In this document: one piece after another, positions 58,201-64,000 of the stretch
Position numbering within the stretch: position 1 is the first letter of the stretch
Layout: each line of letters begins with the position of its first letter
Source of the DNA: Bacteroidales bacterium M8
GTDB lineage: Bacteria > Bacteroidota > Bacteroidia > Bacteroidales > Muribaculaceae
Direction: 5' to 3'
Assembly: GCA_001689495.1 (NCBI GenBank)
Contig: LUJS01000035.1
Location: 108,608-172,607, forward strand
Length of the DNA: 64,000 nucleotides
Position numbers and translations under genes: made by a program
Notes under the pieces: generated by a model
The model's input: the letters and a program-made list of their open reading frames with translations, nothing else
Told to the model about the DNA's origin: nothing
Databases searched by the model: none

Positions 58201-58481
58201 CAGGGATTATATAGATCCGGATTGAAGAAGTCGGCCACGTCTCTGGCCTGTTCGAGAGCATTGGCCGCGGGCGATTCGGGATTAAGCGAGACCGCCATGG
58301 CATAGTCGGAAGTTGCCCCCGAGCGATCGCCGAGCCGCCAGCGTATCTTGCCGCGGGCAAAGAAGAGCCCGTCGTCCCGCATGCCTGAATCGAGCAATGC
58401 AGTGACAGCCGCGAGGGCCTCGTCGAGGCGTCCCTCGGCGACAAGAGCGTCGATTGTCTGAAGATTGTCCATATCCATCAT
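58200..58481 (-). CDS. Small TPR-like protein
   Basis: 93 residues from ATG at 58481 (MMDMDNLQTIDALVAEGRLDEALAAVTALL). Two TPR-like helical hairpins are visible, the second FFARGKIRWRLGDRSGATSDYAMAVSLNPESPAANA. No signal peptide, so cytosolic. The -7 box (58496-58503) ends 14 nt before the ATG. Partner and role unknown. Confidence 0.75.
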   Translation of the reverse strand: MMDMDNLQTIDALVAEGRLDEALAAVTALLDSGMRDDGLFFARGKIRWRLGDRSGATSDYAMAVSLNPESPAANALEQARDVADFFNPDLYNP

Positions 58482-58495
58482 TTTTAATTGAATTG

Positions 58496-58503
58496 CAAAA
58501 CTA
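58496..58503 (-). promoter_or_regulatory. -7 box of the small TPR-like gene
   Basis: Minus-strand TAGTTTTG, giving a leader of about 9 nt. Confidence 0.45.
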
Positions 58504-58519
58504 CCAAAAACCACGCTAA

Positions 58520-59788
58520 ATGACAACGGTAAAGCATATATTAACATCATTTCTGATTGTCGTGGCGCTCGCGGCCTCGGCTGCCGACCCGACCGCGACC
58601 GGTTACAGCGCATGGCAGTGCCAGGGCTCGGCCATGCCCTACCCCGCTCCCAAGCCGGGCTCGAGGGCATATCCCGATTCGCTCTCGCCGGTATTCGTCA
58701 GCCATGCAGGACGCCACGGGGCACGGTTCCTGTCGTCTTCGAAATACACCACCGGACTGATGCGGATGCTCAATAGGGCCGACTCGCTGAAGTCGCTCAC
58801 ACCCCGTGGCCGCGAGCTGAAGAAACTCTGTGCCGAGGTGGCGGCCAAGACCGCCGGACGCTGGGGCGCGCTCGACTCGGTGGGCATGGCCGAACAGCGC
58901 GCCATCGCCGCGAGGACTTGGCAGGCTTTTCCGGACCTGTTCACGGGGCGCAAGGTTTCGGCCATAGCCTCGTACGTGCCCCGCTGCATAGCGTCGATGG
59001 ACGAGTTCACGCACCAGTTGTCGCGCATGAACAACAAGATAGAGATATACACCTCGTCGGGCCGTCAGAACAATGCCCTGATGCGCCCGTGGACCGACAA
59101 CGAGGACTATATCGCATATCGCAACGGCGAAGAGTGGCACAAGGTCTATGACGAGTATTTCGACAAGACCGTGCCGTCGGGAATTGCGCACAAGATACTC
59201 GGCGAGAAATATGCCCTTGACAAAGGCGAGGAGAAGGACTTTGCGATGAACGCCTACAAGCTTGTGAGCGGATGCTCGGCGATGGGCCTGAGCGTCGATG
59301 CGCTCAAGTTCTTCACCATCGAGGAATACAATGCCCTCTGGGCCGTCAACAACCTCGAGCACTATCTGACGCACTCGGCATCGACCCTGTCGAGAGCCCC
59401 GATGGACATGGCCGCCGCCCTGCTCAACAACATCGTCGAGAGCATCGACAAGGCCGCCGATGGGAGCAACCCCTATGGCGCCGAGTTGCGTTTCGGCCAT
59501 GCCGAGACCATGATGCCTCTGCTGGCGCTGATGCGTCTGAGCGGATGCTATTACATGACCAACTATTTCGACACCGTCGGCCTGCACTGGCGCGATTTCT
59601 ATGTAGTGCCGATGGCCTCGAACCTGCAGATCGTACTATTCAAGGCCAAGTCGGGCAAGATGTACGTGCGCGCCGACCTCAACGAGACTCCGGTGCCGCT
59701 GATTCCCGGCAATGACAATGTCTATGTCGAGTGGACCCGGGCACGCGACTATCTGCTGAGATGCCTGCCGCTCTACCTGCAGCCATAA
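58520..59788 (+). CDS. Histidine-type acid phosphatase, MINPP/phytase-like
   Basis: 422 residues with a signal peptide (MTTVKHILTSFLIVVALAASA). The clade-2 histidine phosphatase nucleophile motif is SHAGRHGARF (RHGAR at 65-69), and the proton donor site is RFGHAETMMPLL (HAE at 327-329). HAE rather than HD is the mark of multiple inositol polyphosphate phosphatases, including phytases of gut Bacteroides. It would remove phosphates from phytate or similar compounds in the periplasm or in vesicles. Substrate is inferred from the motif. Ends at a very strong terminator. Confidence 0.85.
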   Translation: MTTVKHILTSFLIVVALAASAADPTATGYSAWQCQGSAMPYPAPKPGSRAYPDSLSPVFVSHAGRHGARFLSSSKYTTGLMRMLNRADSLKSLTPRGRELKKLCAEVAAKTAGRWGALDSVGMAEQRAIAARTWQAFPDLFTGRKVSAIASYVPRCIASMDEFTHQLSRMNNKIEIYTSSGRQNNALMRPWTDNEDYIAYRNGEEWHKVYDEYFDKTVPSGIAHKILGEKYALDKGEEKDFAMNAYKLVSGCSAMGLSVDALKFFTIEEYNALWAVNNLEHYLTHSASTLSRAPMDMAAALLNNIVESIDKAADGSNPYGAELRFGHAETMMPLLALMRLSGCYYMTNYFDTVGLHWRDFYVVPMASNLQIVLFKAKSGKMYVRADLNETPVPLIPGNDNVYVEWTRARDYLLRCLPLYLQP

Positions 59789-59803
59789 CCCCGAAATAAA
59801 ACG

Positions 59804-59840
59804 ACGCGGTCCCTGCAAATCCGATTTGCAGGGACCGCGT
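59804..59840. terminator. Bidirectional terminator, 17-bp perfect stem
   Basis: Arms 59804-59820 and 59824-59840 are exactly complementary with only a 3-nt loop (CCG). It separates the convergent phosphatase and KdsC-like genes. Confidence 0.85.
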
Positions 59841-59860
59841 GGTTTATCAGTCTGTCCTCG

Positions 59861-60385
59861 TCACCATTTGTATGCAGACTCGCCCGAGAGCCATTTGCCC
59901 TGAGCGGCAAGAATCTGCGATATGATGTCGCGGGCCACTCCGCCTCCGCCACAAAAGGGCGAGATGTATCCGGCCTCGGCCTTTGCCTCGTCAGACCCGT
60001 CGCGGGGCACCACGGCGAGGCCCGACATGCGCATGGCGGGGAGGTCGGGGATGTCGTCGCCCACGAAGACAACCTCCTCGCGAGCAAGGCCGTGCTTCTG
60101 CATCCAGCGCTCCATCACCTTCTCCTTGTCATACGAACGGAAATAGACATCCTCGAGCCCCAGCGAGCGATATGCCGGGAGCATCGACTCGTCATGCGCG
60201 CCCGATATTACGGCCAGCCTGAGGCCACAACGCACGGCATATTGTATGGCGTATCCGTCCTTGACGTTTGAGTGTCGCTGCAACGTGCCGTCCTCGCGGA
60301 CAGCAACCGTCGAGGCCGACAGCACGCCGTCCATGTCGAAGGCTATCGCCTTGATCTTGGACAGGTCATAGTCAATTCTGCTCAT
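59861..60385 (-). CDS. KdsC-like HAD phosphatase
   Basis: 174-residue HAD-superfamily protein of the small KdsC type (no cap domain). Motif I is AIAFDMDGVLSAS, motif II lies in LRLAVISGAHDESM, and motif IV is VVFVGDDIPDLPAM. KdsC removes phosphate from Kdo 8-phosphate in lipopolysaccharide synthesis. The sequence fits that group, but substrates vary, and nonulosonate 9-phosphates are also possible. Its start overlaps the DUF2520 gene by 14 nt. Confidence 0.85.
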   Translation of the reverse strand: MSRIDYDLSKIKAIAFDMDGVLSASTVAVREDGTLQRHSNVKDGYAIQYAVRCGLRLAVISGAHDESMLPAYRSLGLEDVYFRSYDKEKVMERWMQKHGLAREEVVFVGDDIPDLPAMRMSGLAVVPRDGSDEAKAEAGYISPFCGGGGVARDIISQILAAQGKWLSGESAYKW

Positions 60386-61187
60386 CGGGCTTGTTGTATC
60401 TGCGGTAAATGGACTCGGAGAGCATGGAATATATCTCGGAGAGCTCGGCGGGGAGCATCGACTCGTGCGCCTGCATGACGGCGCGGTCGCCGCGTACGGC
60501 GGGACCGGTCTGTCCCGACGCAGGACCTCCGGGCGATGTCTCAGCCTTGCGCAACGTCTCGTCGAGCAGGGGGTGCAACACGCTCAAGTCGAGCCCTTCG
60601 CGGCGCAGGAGGTCGTCGGCGATTGCCCACAGATGGTTGGTGAAATTACATGCAAAGACGGCCGCGACATGCATCTTGCGGCGCAGGGCGCTGTCGGCGT
60701 GATAGATGCGGCTGAAGACCTTCTGACCTATCTCGCGAATCTCGGCCTCGACACCGGGGGTCGAGCCCTCGATGAACAGCGGAACACGGGTGATGTCGAG
60801 GGGCACCTGTCGAGAGAATGTCTGCAAGGGATAGAACACGCCGGTCTTCTTGCTGAGGCGCTCCAGAGTCTCGAGAGGCAGCGAGCCGGACGTGTGCAGC
60901 CAGAGGGCGTTGTTCGGCTTGAGCCGGGCAAGGAGGTCGGCGGTGGCGTGGTCTGCGACACTGACTATGTATATGTCGGCGTCATCCACGATTTCGTCGG
61001 GATTGTCCGTGGCCGATGCGCCCCATAGCCTCGAGGCCAGCGCGTCGGCCGAGCGCAGCGTGCGCGAGTAGACCTGAGTCACCTCGCCGACACCGGCCGA
61101 CTCGAGGGCCGGGATGACGTGCGAGGCCACGTTGCCGGCACCGATGGCCACTATGCGGGGCAGAAGTTGCCCGGACTGTCTCACCAT
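60372..61187 (-). CDS. Rossmann-fold DUF2520 protein
   Basis: 271 residues from ATG at 61187; a much longer open frame exists but would run through the nitroreductase gene. The N-terminal Rossmann domain has PRIVAIGAGNVASHVIPALES, and the C-terminal helical DUF2520 domain contains FYPLQTFSRQVPLDITRVPLFIEG and RKMHVAAVFACNFTNHLWAIADDLL. The fold resembles pyrroline-5-carboxylate reductase/6-phosphogluconate-type dehydrogenases. Reaction unknown. Commonly placed with KdsC and Maf genes in Bacteroidales. It overlaps both neighbours. Confidence 0.88.
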   Translation of the reverse strand: MVRQSGQLLPRIVAIGAGNVASHVIPALESAGVGEVTQVYSRTLRSADALASRLWGASATDNPDEIVDDADIYIVSVADHATADLLARLKPNNALWLHTSGSLPLETLERLSKKTGVFYPLQTFSRQVPLDITRVPLFIEGSTPGVEAEIREIGQKVFSRIYHADSALRRKMHVAAVFACNFTNHLWAIADDLLRREGLDLSVLHPLLDETLRKAETSPGGPASGQTGPAVRGDRAVMQAHESMLPAELSEIYSMLSESIYRRYNKPDEQN

Positions 61188-61705
61188 TTGTCTATGTGTA
61201 CGTTCTCCCACTTGAGTTTCTCGACGTCCTGAGGCTTGCGCTCTTCGGCAGGGTGCCCGAAGGTGATGAAGCAAAGCACGGGGCATGTCTCGGGGATGCC
61301 GAGAATCTCGCGCACATACTCCTCGGAGGGCGTGCCGTCTGCTGCAAAGCGGCCCCACACCTGAATCCAGCACGAGCCCAGACCGAGGTCCGCGGCCTGC
61401 ATCTGCATTGCAAAGGCAGCTATCGAGGCATCCTCGATCCAAGCCTCAGACTTGGTCGAGTCGACGGTTACTGCCACGGCCAGAGGGCATCCCTTGAGCG
61501 ACACGGCGCCTGCGGCCTTGCAGACCGACATGGCGGCCATCTTGTCGGCATCCTCGACCACCACAAGCTGCCACGCGCGGGCACTCTTGGACGTGGGAGA
61601 CAACAGGGCGGCCTCGAGAATGAGGCGAACGGAGTCGGCATCTATTTTTTCCGGCGTATAACGGCGGATGCTCCTCCTTTTTATAAGAAGTTCATGGAGA
61701 TTCAT
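61181..61705 (-). CDS. Nitroreductase-family flavoprotein
   Basis: 174-residue FMN-dependent oxidoreductase. The FMN-binding start is LLIKRRSIRRYTPEKIDADSVRLILEAALLSPTSKSARAWQLVVVED; ADLGLGSCWIQVWG and PVLCFITFGHPAEERKP follow. ATG at 61705. It lies 28 nt after the HU-SPOR gene and overlaps the DUF2520 gene by 7 nt. Substrate unknown. Confidence 0.9.
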   Translation of the reverse strand: MNLHELLIKRRSIRRYTPEKIDADSVRLILEAALLSPTSKSARAWQLVVVEDADKMAAMSVCKAAGAVSLKGCPLAVAVTVDSTKSEAWIEDASIAAFAMQMQAADLGLGSCWIQVWGRFAADGTPSEEYVREILGIPETCPVLCFITFGHPAEERKPQDVEKLKWENVHIDKW

Positions 61706-61733
61706 TTTGTCAGAATGTTTTAAACAGGTTTGT

Positions 61734-62669
61734 CTATCGGCGGCAGATCCAGAGGCTGCCATACTCCGACGCCAGTTCGCCGGCGGCCTTGCGGGCATCG
61801 TTCATGTTGTCGGCAGACGATGCATAGACGCGATAGTTGCCGTCCATCTCGATGACGGACAGCTCACGGCCGGCAATGAAACGCTCGGCGGCCTTTGCCG
61901 TGGGGAACGACCCAACAACAAGTATATATCGGCCCGGGGCGCTTGCGGTCCCGGCCACGGGTTTGGCCGGTTCGGGGGCCGGACAGGCTATGTTCAGCAC
62001 AATCTCGCGCGACAGCGAGAGCCCCTGCTCCATGCCGTTGTCGATTATCTTCTCTACATTGGTGCGTATGCCCGAGTCCATCGAGGCATATTCGTGGCGG
62101 TCTGCCGCGGGGAGTGTCCCGCGAGAGAACATGACGCCCAGCGACACGAGGGCAATGACGATCGAGGCGGCAATCTTGACGGCGCGCCCCCAGCGCAGAC
62201 GGCGGCGGGGCACCGTGGGCTCGACATGATGCTCGGTCTCCTCGCCGATCGGGGCGAGTGCAAGCGGAGTTAGACCCAGCAGCGGCATGTTGACCATGTC
62301 AGACTCGGGCGCGGGCTCGAAGACAAGCGCGTCGGTCTCGGCCGAGACCGAGAGCACACCAAGCTCGCCCACCGGCATGGAACCGGCCTCGTGCAGCTGG
62401 TGTGAGAACGATGCCACAGTGCGCTCCACATCGACACGCGCGGCCTCGAACGAGACACGCTCGCGGCGGGCGACACTCCCTATCAGCAGACCGTCGCTGT
62501 GGGTCAGCTCGGCATTGAATCCAAGCGAGCGGGTCGGGGGCATCAGCAGCCCCGAAGCACTGTCGAAACAGGCTCCGTTGCGATGGGCAAGAAACGCACC
62601 GAGACCCGGCACGATAACACAGTCGTGCCGCAGAAGCAGGTATTCAATATGTAGGGCGAGATCGTTCAC
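61734..62669 (-). CDS. HU-CCDC81-type / transmembrane / SPOR-domain protein
   Basis: 311 residues. The N-terminal 120 residues (LALHIEYLLLRHDCVIVPGLGAFLAHR...) match the HU-like CCDC81 bacterial domains. One membrane helix lies at about 164-181 after an RRRLRWGR stop-transfer-like stretch. The C-terminus (about 233-311, RYILVVGSFPTAKAAERFIAG) is a SPOR domain, which binds denuded peptidoglycan at the division site. The HU-like part should be cytosolic and the SPOR part periplasmic. The start is GTG at 62669, with a stop codon shortly upstream in frame; the -7 box ends only 4 nt before it. First gene of a four-gene minus-strand operon. Confidence 0.85.
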   Translation of the reverse strand: MNDLALHIEYLLLRHDCVIVPGLGAFLAHRNGACFDSASGLLMPPTRSLGFNAELTHSDGLLIGSVARRERVSFEAARVDVERTVASFSHQLHEAGSMPVGELGVLSVSAETDALVFEPAPESDMVNMPLLGLTPLALAPIGEETEHHVEPTVPRRRLRWGRAVKIAASIVIALVSLGVMFSRGTLPAADRHEYASMDSGIRTNVEKIIDNGMEQGLSLSREIVLNIACPAPEPAKPVAGTASAPGRYILVVGSFPTAKAAERFIAGRELSVIEMDGNYRVYASSADNMNDARKAAGELASEYGSLWICRR

Positions 62670-62673
62670 GTTG

Positions 62674-62681
62674 CAAAATTA
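62674..62681 (-). promoter_or_regulatory. -7 box abutting the HU-SPOR start
   Basis: Minus-strand TAATTTTG, then CAAC, then the GTG start. The predicted transcript start coincides with the start codon. Confidence 0.6.
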
Positions 62682-62736
62682 ATCAATTTAAACTTCATAA
62701 ACAACACGACGACATCGAATTTTGGAAATAAAATCT

Positions 62737-62744
62737 TAACTTTG
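62737..62744 (+). promoter_or_regulatory. -7 box abutting the ogt start
   Basis: TAACTTTG, then CACGC, then ATG. Again the predicted transcript start is at or next to the start codon. Confidence 0.6.
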
Positions 62745-62749
62745 CACGC

Positions 62750-63244
62750 ATGAATCACGATAATCACATCACAATCAGCCACATCACTCCCGCCGGCCCA
62801 ATATCGGTGACAGTGCGTGGAGGCAAGATTACAAGGCTGGACTGGAGCGCCGGCCCTACCCTGCCCCGAGAGCAAATGGCAGACGGGACAGCCGCCGAAT
62901 GCCTGCGCCAGATAGACGCTTATTTCGCGGGACGGCAGACCGGATTCGACCTGCCGCTGGCACCCGAGGGGACAGAATTCCAACAGGCGGTATGGGCAGA
63001 GCTGCTGAAGATACCCTACGGAGCCACGGCAAGCTACTCGGAGATAGCCCGTGCCATAGGGCGCCCGCGGGCATGCCGCGCGGTGGCACAGGCGTGTCAC
63101 GTCAACCCGATAGCCATCATCATCCCTTGCCACAGGGTCATAGGCGCAAACGGCCGGCTGACCGGCTATGCCGCCGGACTCGGGATAAAACAACTGCTCC
63201 TCGACCTCGAGAGAGGTATCCGTCAGGACTTATATGATCTATGA
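62750..63244 (+). CDS. ogt: Methylated-DNA-[protein]-cysteine S-methyltransferase
   Basis: 164-residue suicide DNA-repair enzyme that transfers the alkyl group from O6-methylguanine to its own Cys127, in IIIPCHRVIGANGRLTGYAAGLGIKQLLLDLE. The DNA-binding helix-turn-helix is SYSEIARAIGRPRACRAVAQACHVNP. It lacks an AdaA-like N-terminal domain. It is divergent from the HU-SPOR operon and has a near-leaderless promoter. Confidence 0.95.
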   Translation: MNHDNHITISHITPAGPISVTVRGGKITRLDWSAGPTLPREQMADGTAAECLRQIDAYFAGRQTGFDLPLAPEGTEFQQAVWAELLKIPYGATASYSEIARAIGRPRACRAVAQACHVNPIAIIIPCHRVIGANGRLTGYAAGLGIKQLLLDLERGIRQDLYDL

Positions 63245-63248
63245 AAGG

Positions 63249-63797
63249 TTAAAAAAGTGATCCTCGAAGTTGTTTGCGCGTCTCCATGAGGGCGAATCCG
63301 AGCAGATTCTCGCCCGGCCACAGGGCCGGGACAGCGGCACACGGGTCATTCTCGTCCAGTCCGATGCCCCATATCCGGTCCTTGGGACTCGCCTCGACCA
63401 ATATCTTCCTGCCTGTCGACATCAGGAACTCCCGGAGGTGCGGATTCTGAGCGAACTTGCAGAGGTTGCCGCGCACTGATACATCCTGCCTGATGGCACT
63501 CCAGACCGCGTCGTCATATCCGGCCACCTGACGGCCAAGTTTCTTGATGGCCATCTGACTGCGTTCGGCCAAGATCTTGGCCTCGGTCTCCCGGTCGCCG
63601 AACGTGCGGGCCTTCTCGGCCATAAGATACTGCTCCATGCAGTGATAATAGATGCCATCGTAAACCATGGGCGCCACATACCACTGACTGAGGCACTGCT
63701 TGCCTATGCCTTCGCCCTGACGGTCCGTATGCCCCCAAAAGAAAACAAAATCCTCTCTGGCAAGACTTATGTACGTTAAGTCGCGTACTGTCATCAT
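63249..63797 (-). CDS. NADAR-family protein (YbiA/RibX-like)
   Basis: 182 residues of the NADAR family: FVFFWGHTDRQGEGIGKQCLSQWY, the Y-x-C-M-EQYLMAEKARTFGD segment, and the late RIWGIGLDENDP. Relatives remove ribose phosphate from riboflavin intermediates or reverse DNA/guanine ADP-ribosylation. Which applies here is unknown; ribD is far away at 10 kb. A second ATG lies 3 nt downstream of the first. It ends 4 nt from the convergent ogt stop, with no terminator in between. Confidence 0.88.
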   Translation of the reverse strand: MMTVRDLTYISLAREDFVFFWGHTDRQGEGIGKQCLSQWYVAPMVYDGIYYHCMEQYLMAEKARTFGDRETEAKILAERSQMAIKKLGRQVAGYDDAVWSAIRQDVSVRGNLCKFAQNPHLREFLMSTGRKILVEASPKDRIWGIGLDENDPCAAVPALWPGENLLGFALMETRKQLRGSLF

Positions 63798-64000
63798 AAG
63801 ATTTCTGAATTAACAACGTATGAATGGATATTTCTAATATAGAATGTCTTGACGTGGCAAATCTATCAGTGGGGCGACAAAATCACGCCGTCGGGGCATC
63901 AATGATTCGGAAAAGTTCAGGATCCTTGCCCGCGTTTCTCGAGAGCAAGCGCATCGGCCTCGCAAGCAAGCAATATGAAACGGACATGAACAGCTTTCGC
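63798..64000. other. Window edge with an undecided partial gene
   Basis: Two frames are open to the end. On the minus strand a frame enters from outside and stops at 63917-63919 with AKAVHVRFILLACEADALAL followed by EKRGQGS. On the plus strand ATG at 63824 (MDISNIECLDVANLSV) is open for 59 codons. The minus frame has codon use closer to the neighbours, but neither is convincing. No promoter match to TAnnTTTG is seen. Confidence 0.3.

Noticed and set aside
1..64000. tRNA or rRNA genes, insertion sequences, prophage or integrase
   Set aside because: Read by eye on both strands: no cloverleaf-type TTCRA regions with matching arms, no transposase or integrase motifs, no terminal inverted repeats with target duplications. 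A tRNAscan or ISfinder run would be decisive.
63824..64000. Plus-strand partial frame MDISNIECLDVANLSV open to the window end
   Set aside because: No promoter, no recognisable motif, and a competing minus-strand frame has codon use closer to its neighbours; left undecided in the edge entry.

Overview
The window reads as a chromosomal segment of a GC-rich member of the Bacteroidales (phylum Bacteroidota). A family such as Muribaculaceae is my best guess from base composition and gene content, but I cannot prove it. The phylum-level evidence is direct: repeated promoters of the Bacteroides type (TTTG, about 19-21 nt, then TAnnTTTG), almost no Shine-Dalgarno sequences, many SpII lipoproteins, a CarboxypepD_reg-type outer membrane barrel, a PorV-like type IX secretion protein, an HU-CCDC81/SPOR protein, and several Bacteroidales families of unknown function. 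I see no rRNA, tRNA, CRISPR, insertion sequence or prophage. It looks like core genome, densely packed with many 1-20 nt overlaps.

Layout. 1-588: 5' part of class II fructose-bisphosphate aldolase (minus). 0.8-7.8 kb (plus): Wzi-like outer membrane protein, lipoprotein, a three-gene nonulosonate-type module (LegB dehydratase, ATP-grasp ligase, NeuB/LegI synthase), then sigma-54 and a PAP2-like membrane protein. 7.8-11.5 kb (plus): purE, ispG, ribD and a GNAT gene, overlapping by 1-4 nt. 11.6-13.8 kb (minus): PepSY-like lipoprotein, cysK, SGNH hydrolase. 13.9-15.4 kb (plus): ilvE and an HD hydrolase. 15.6-24.0 kb (mostly minus): small lipoprotein, DUF1015, purA with a Fur-family gene, holA, lrgAB, DUF1846, with one plus-strand HsdR-N-type nuclease. 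24.1-28.4 kb (plus): a complete Phe/Tyr branch operon (pheA, aminotransferase, DAHP synthase-chorismate mutase, tyrA) preceded by a Phe/Tyr-rich leader peptide and a strong hairpin. 28.5-31.8 kb: two proteins of unknown function and a long PurF paralogue. 32.0-37.3 kb (plus): large outer membrane barrel and a PiT phosphate transporter with a PhoU-like tail. 37.4-40.4 kb (minus): GH51 arabinofuranosidase and an EamA transporter. 40.6-45.1 kb (plus): porV, ispF, a multi-cluster ferredoxin membrane protein, thyA, folA. 45.1-48.6 kb: DUF4136 lipoprotein (minus), then aguA-aguB for putrescine synthesis (plus). 48.6-55.0 kb (minus): PepSY-like protein, MauE/DoxX-type membrane protein, DUF1599, TPR protein and gyrA, plus one plus-strand candidate small RNA at about 49.07-49.19 kb. 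55.3-59.8 kb (plus): Trp/Gly-rich secreted protein, OmpP1/FadL-type porin, MINPP-like histidine phosphatase. 59.9-62.7 kb (minus): HU-SPOR, nitroreductase, DUF2520, KdsC-like phosphatase. The end holds ogt (plus) and a NADAR protein (minus).

The most notable element is the probable ribosome-mediated attenuator of the aromatic amino acid operon. Its leader peptide, MTRFSTYSFYYFYFIRK, has 8 Phe/Tyr codons out of 17 and is followed by a 13-bp GC-rich hairpin just before pheA. Other points of interest are several genes whose promoter -7 box ends only 4-11 nt before the start codon (probable leaderless or near-leaderless mRNAs), two candidate small RNAs with promoter and terminator, a G-rich minisatellite inside the aromatic operon, and the LegB/ATP-grasp/NeuB module without the other nonulosonate enzymes.
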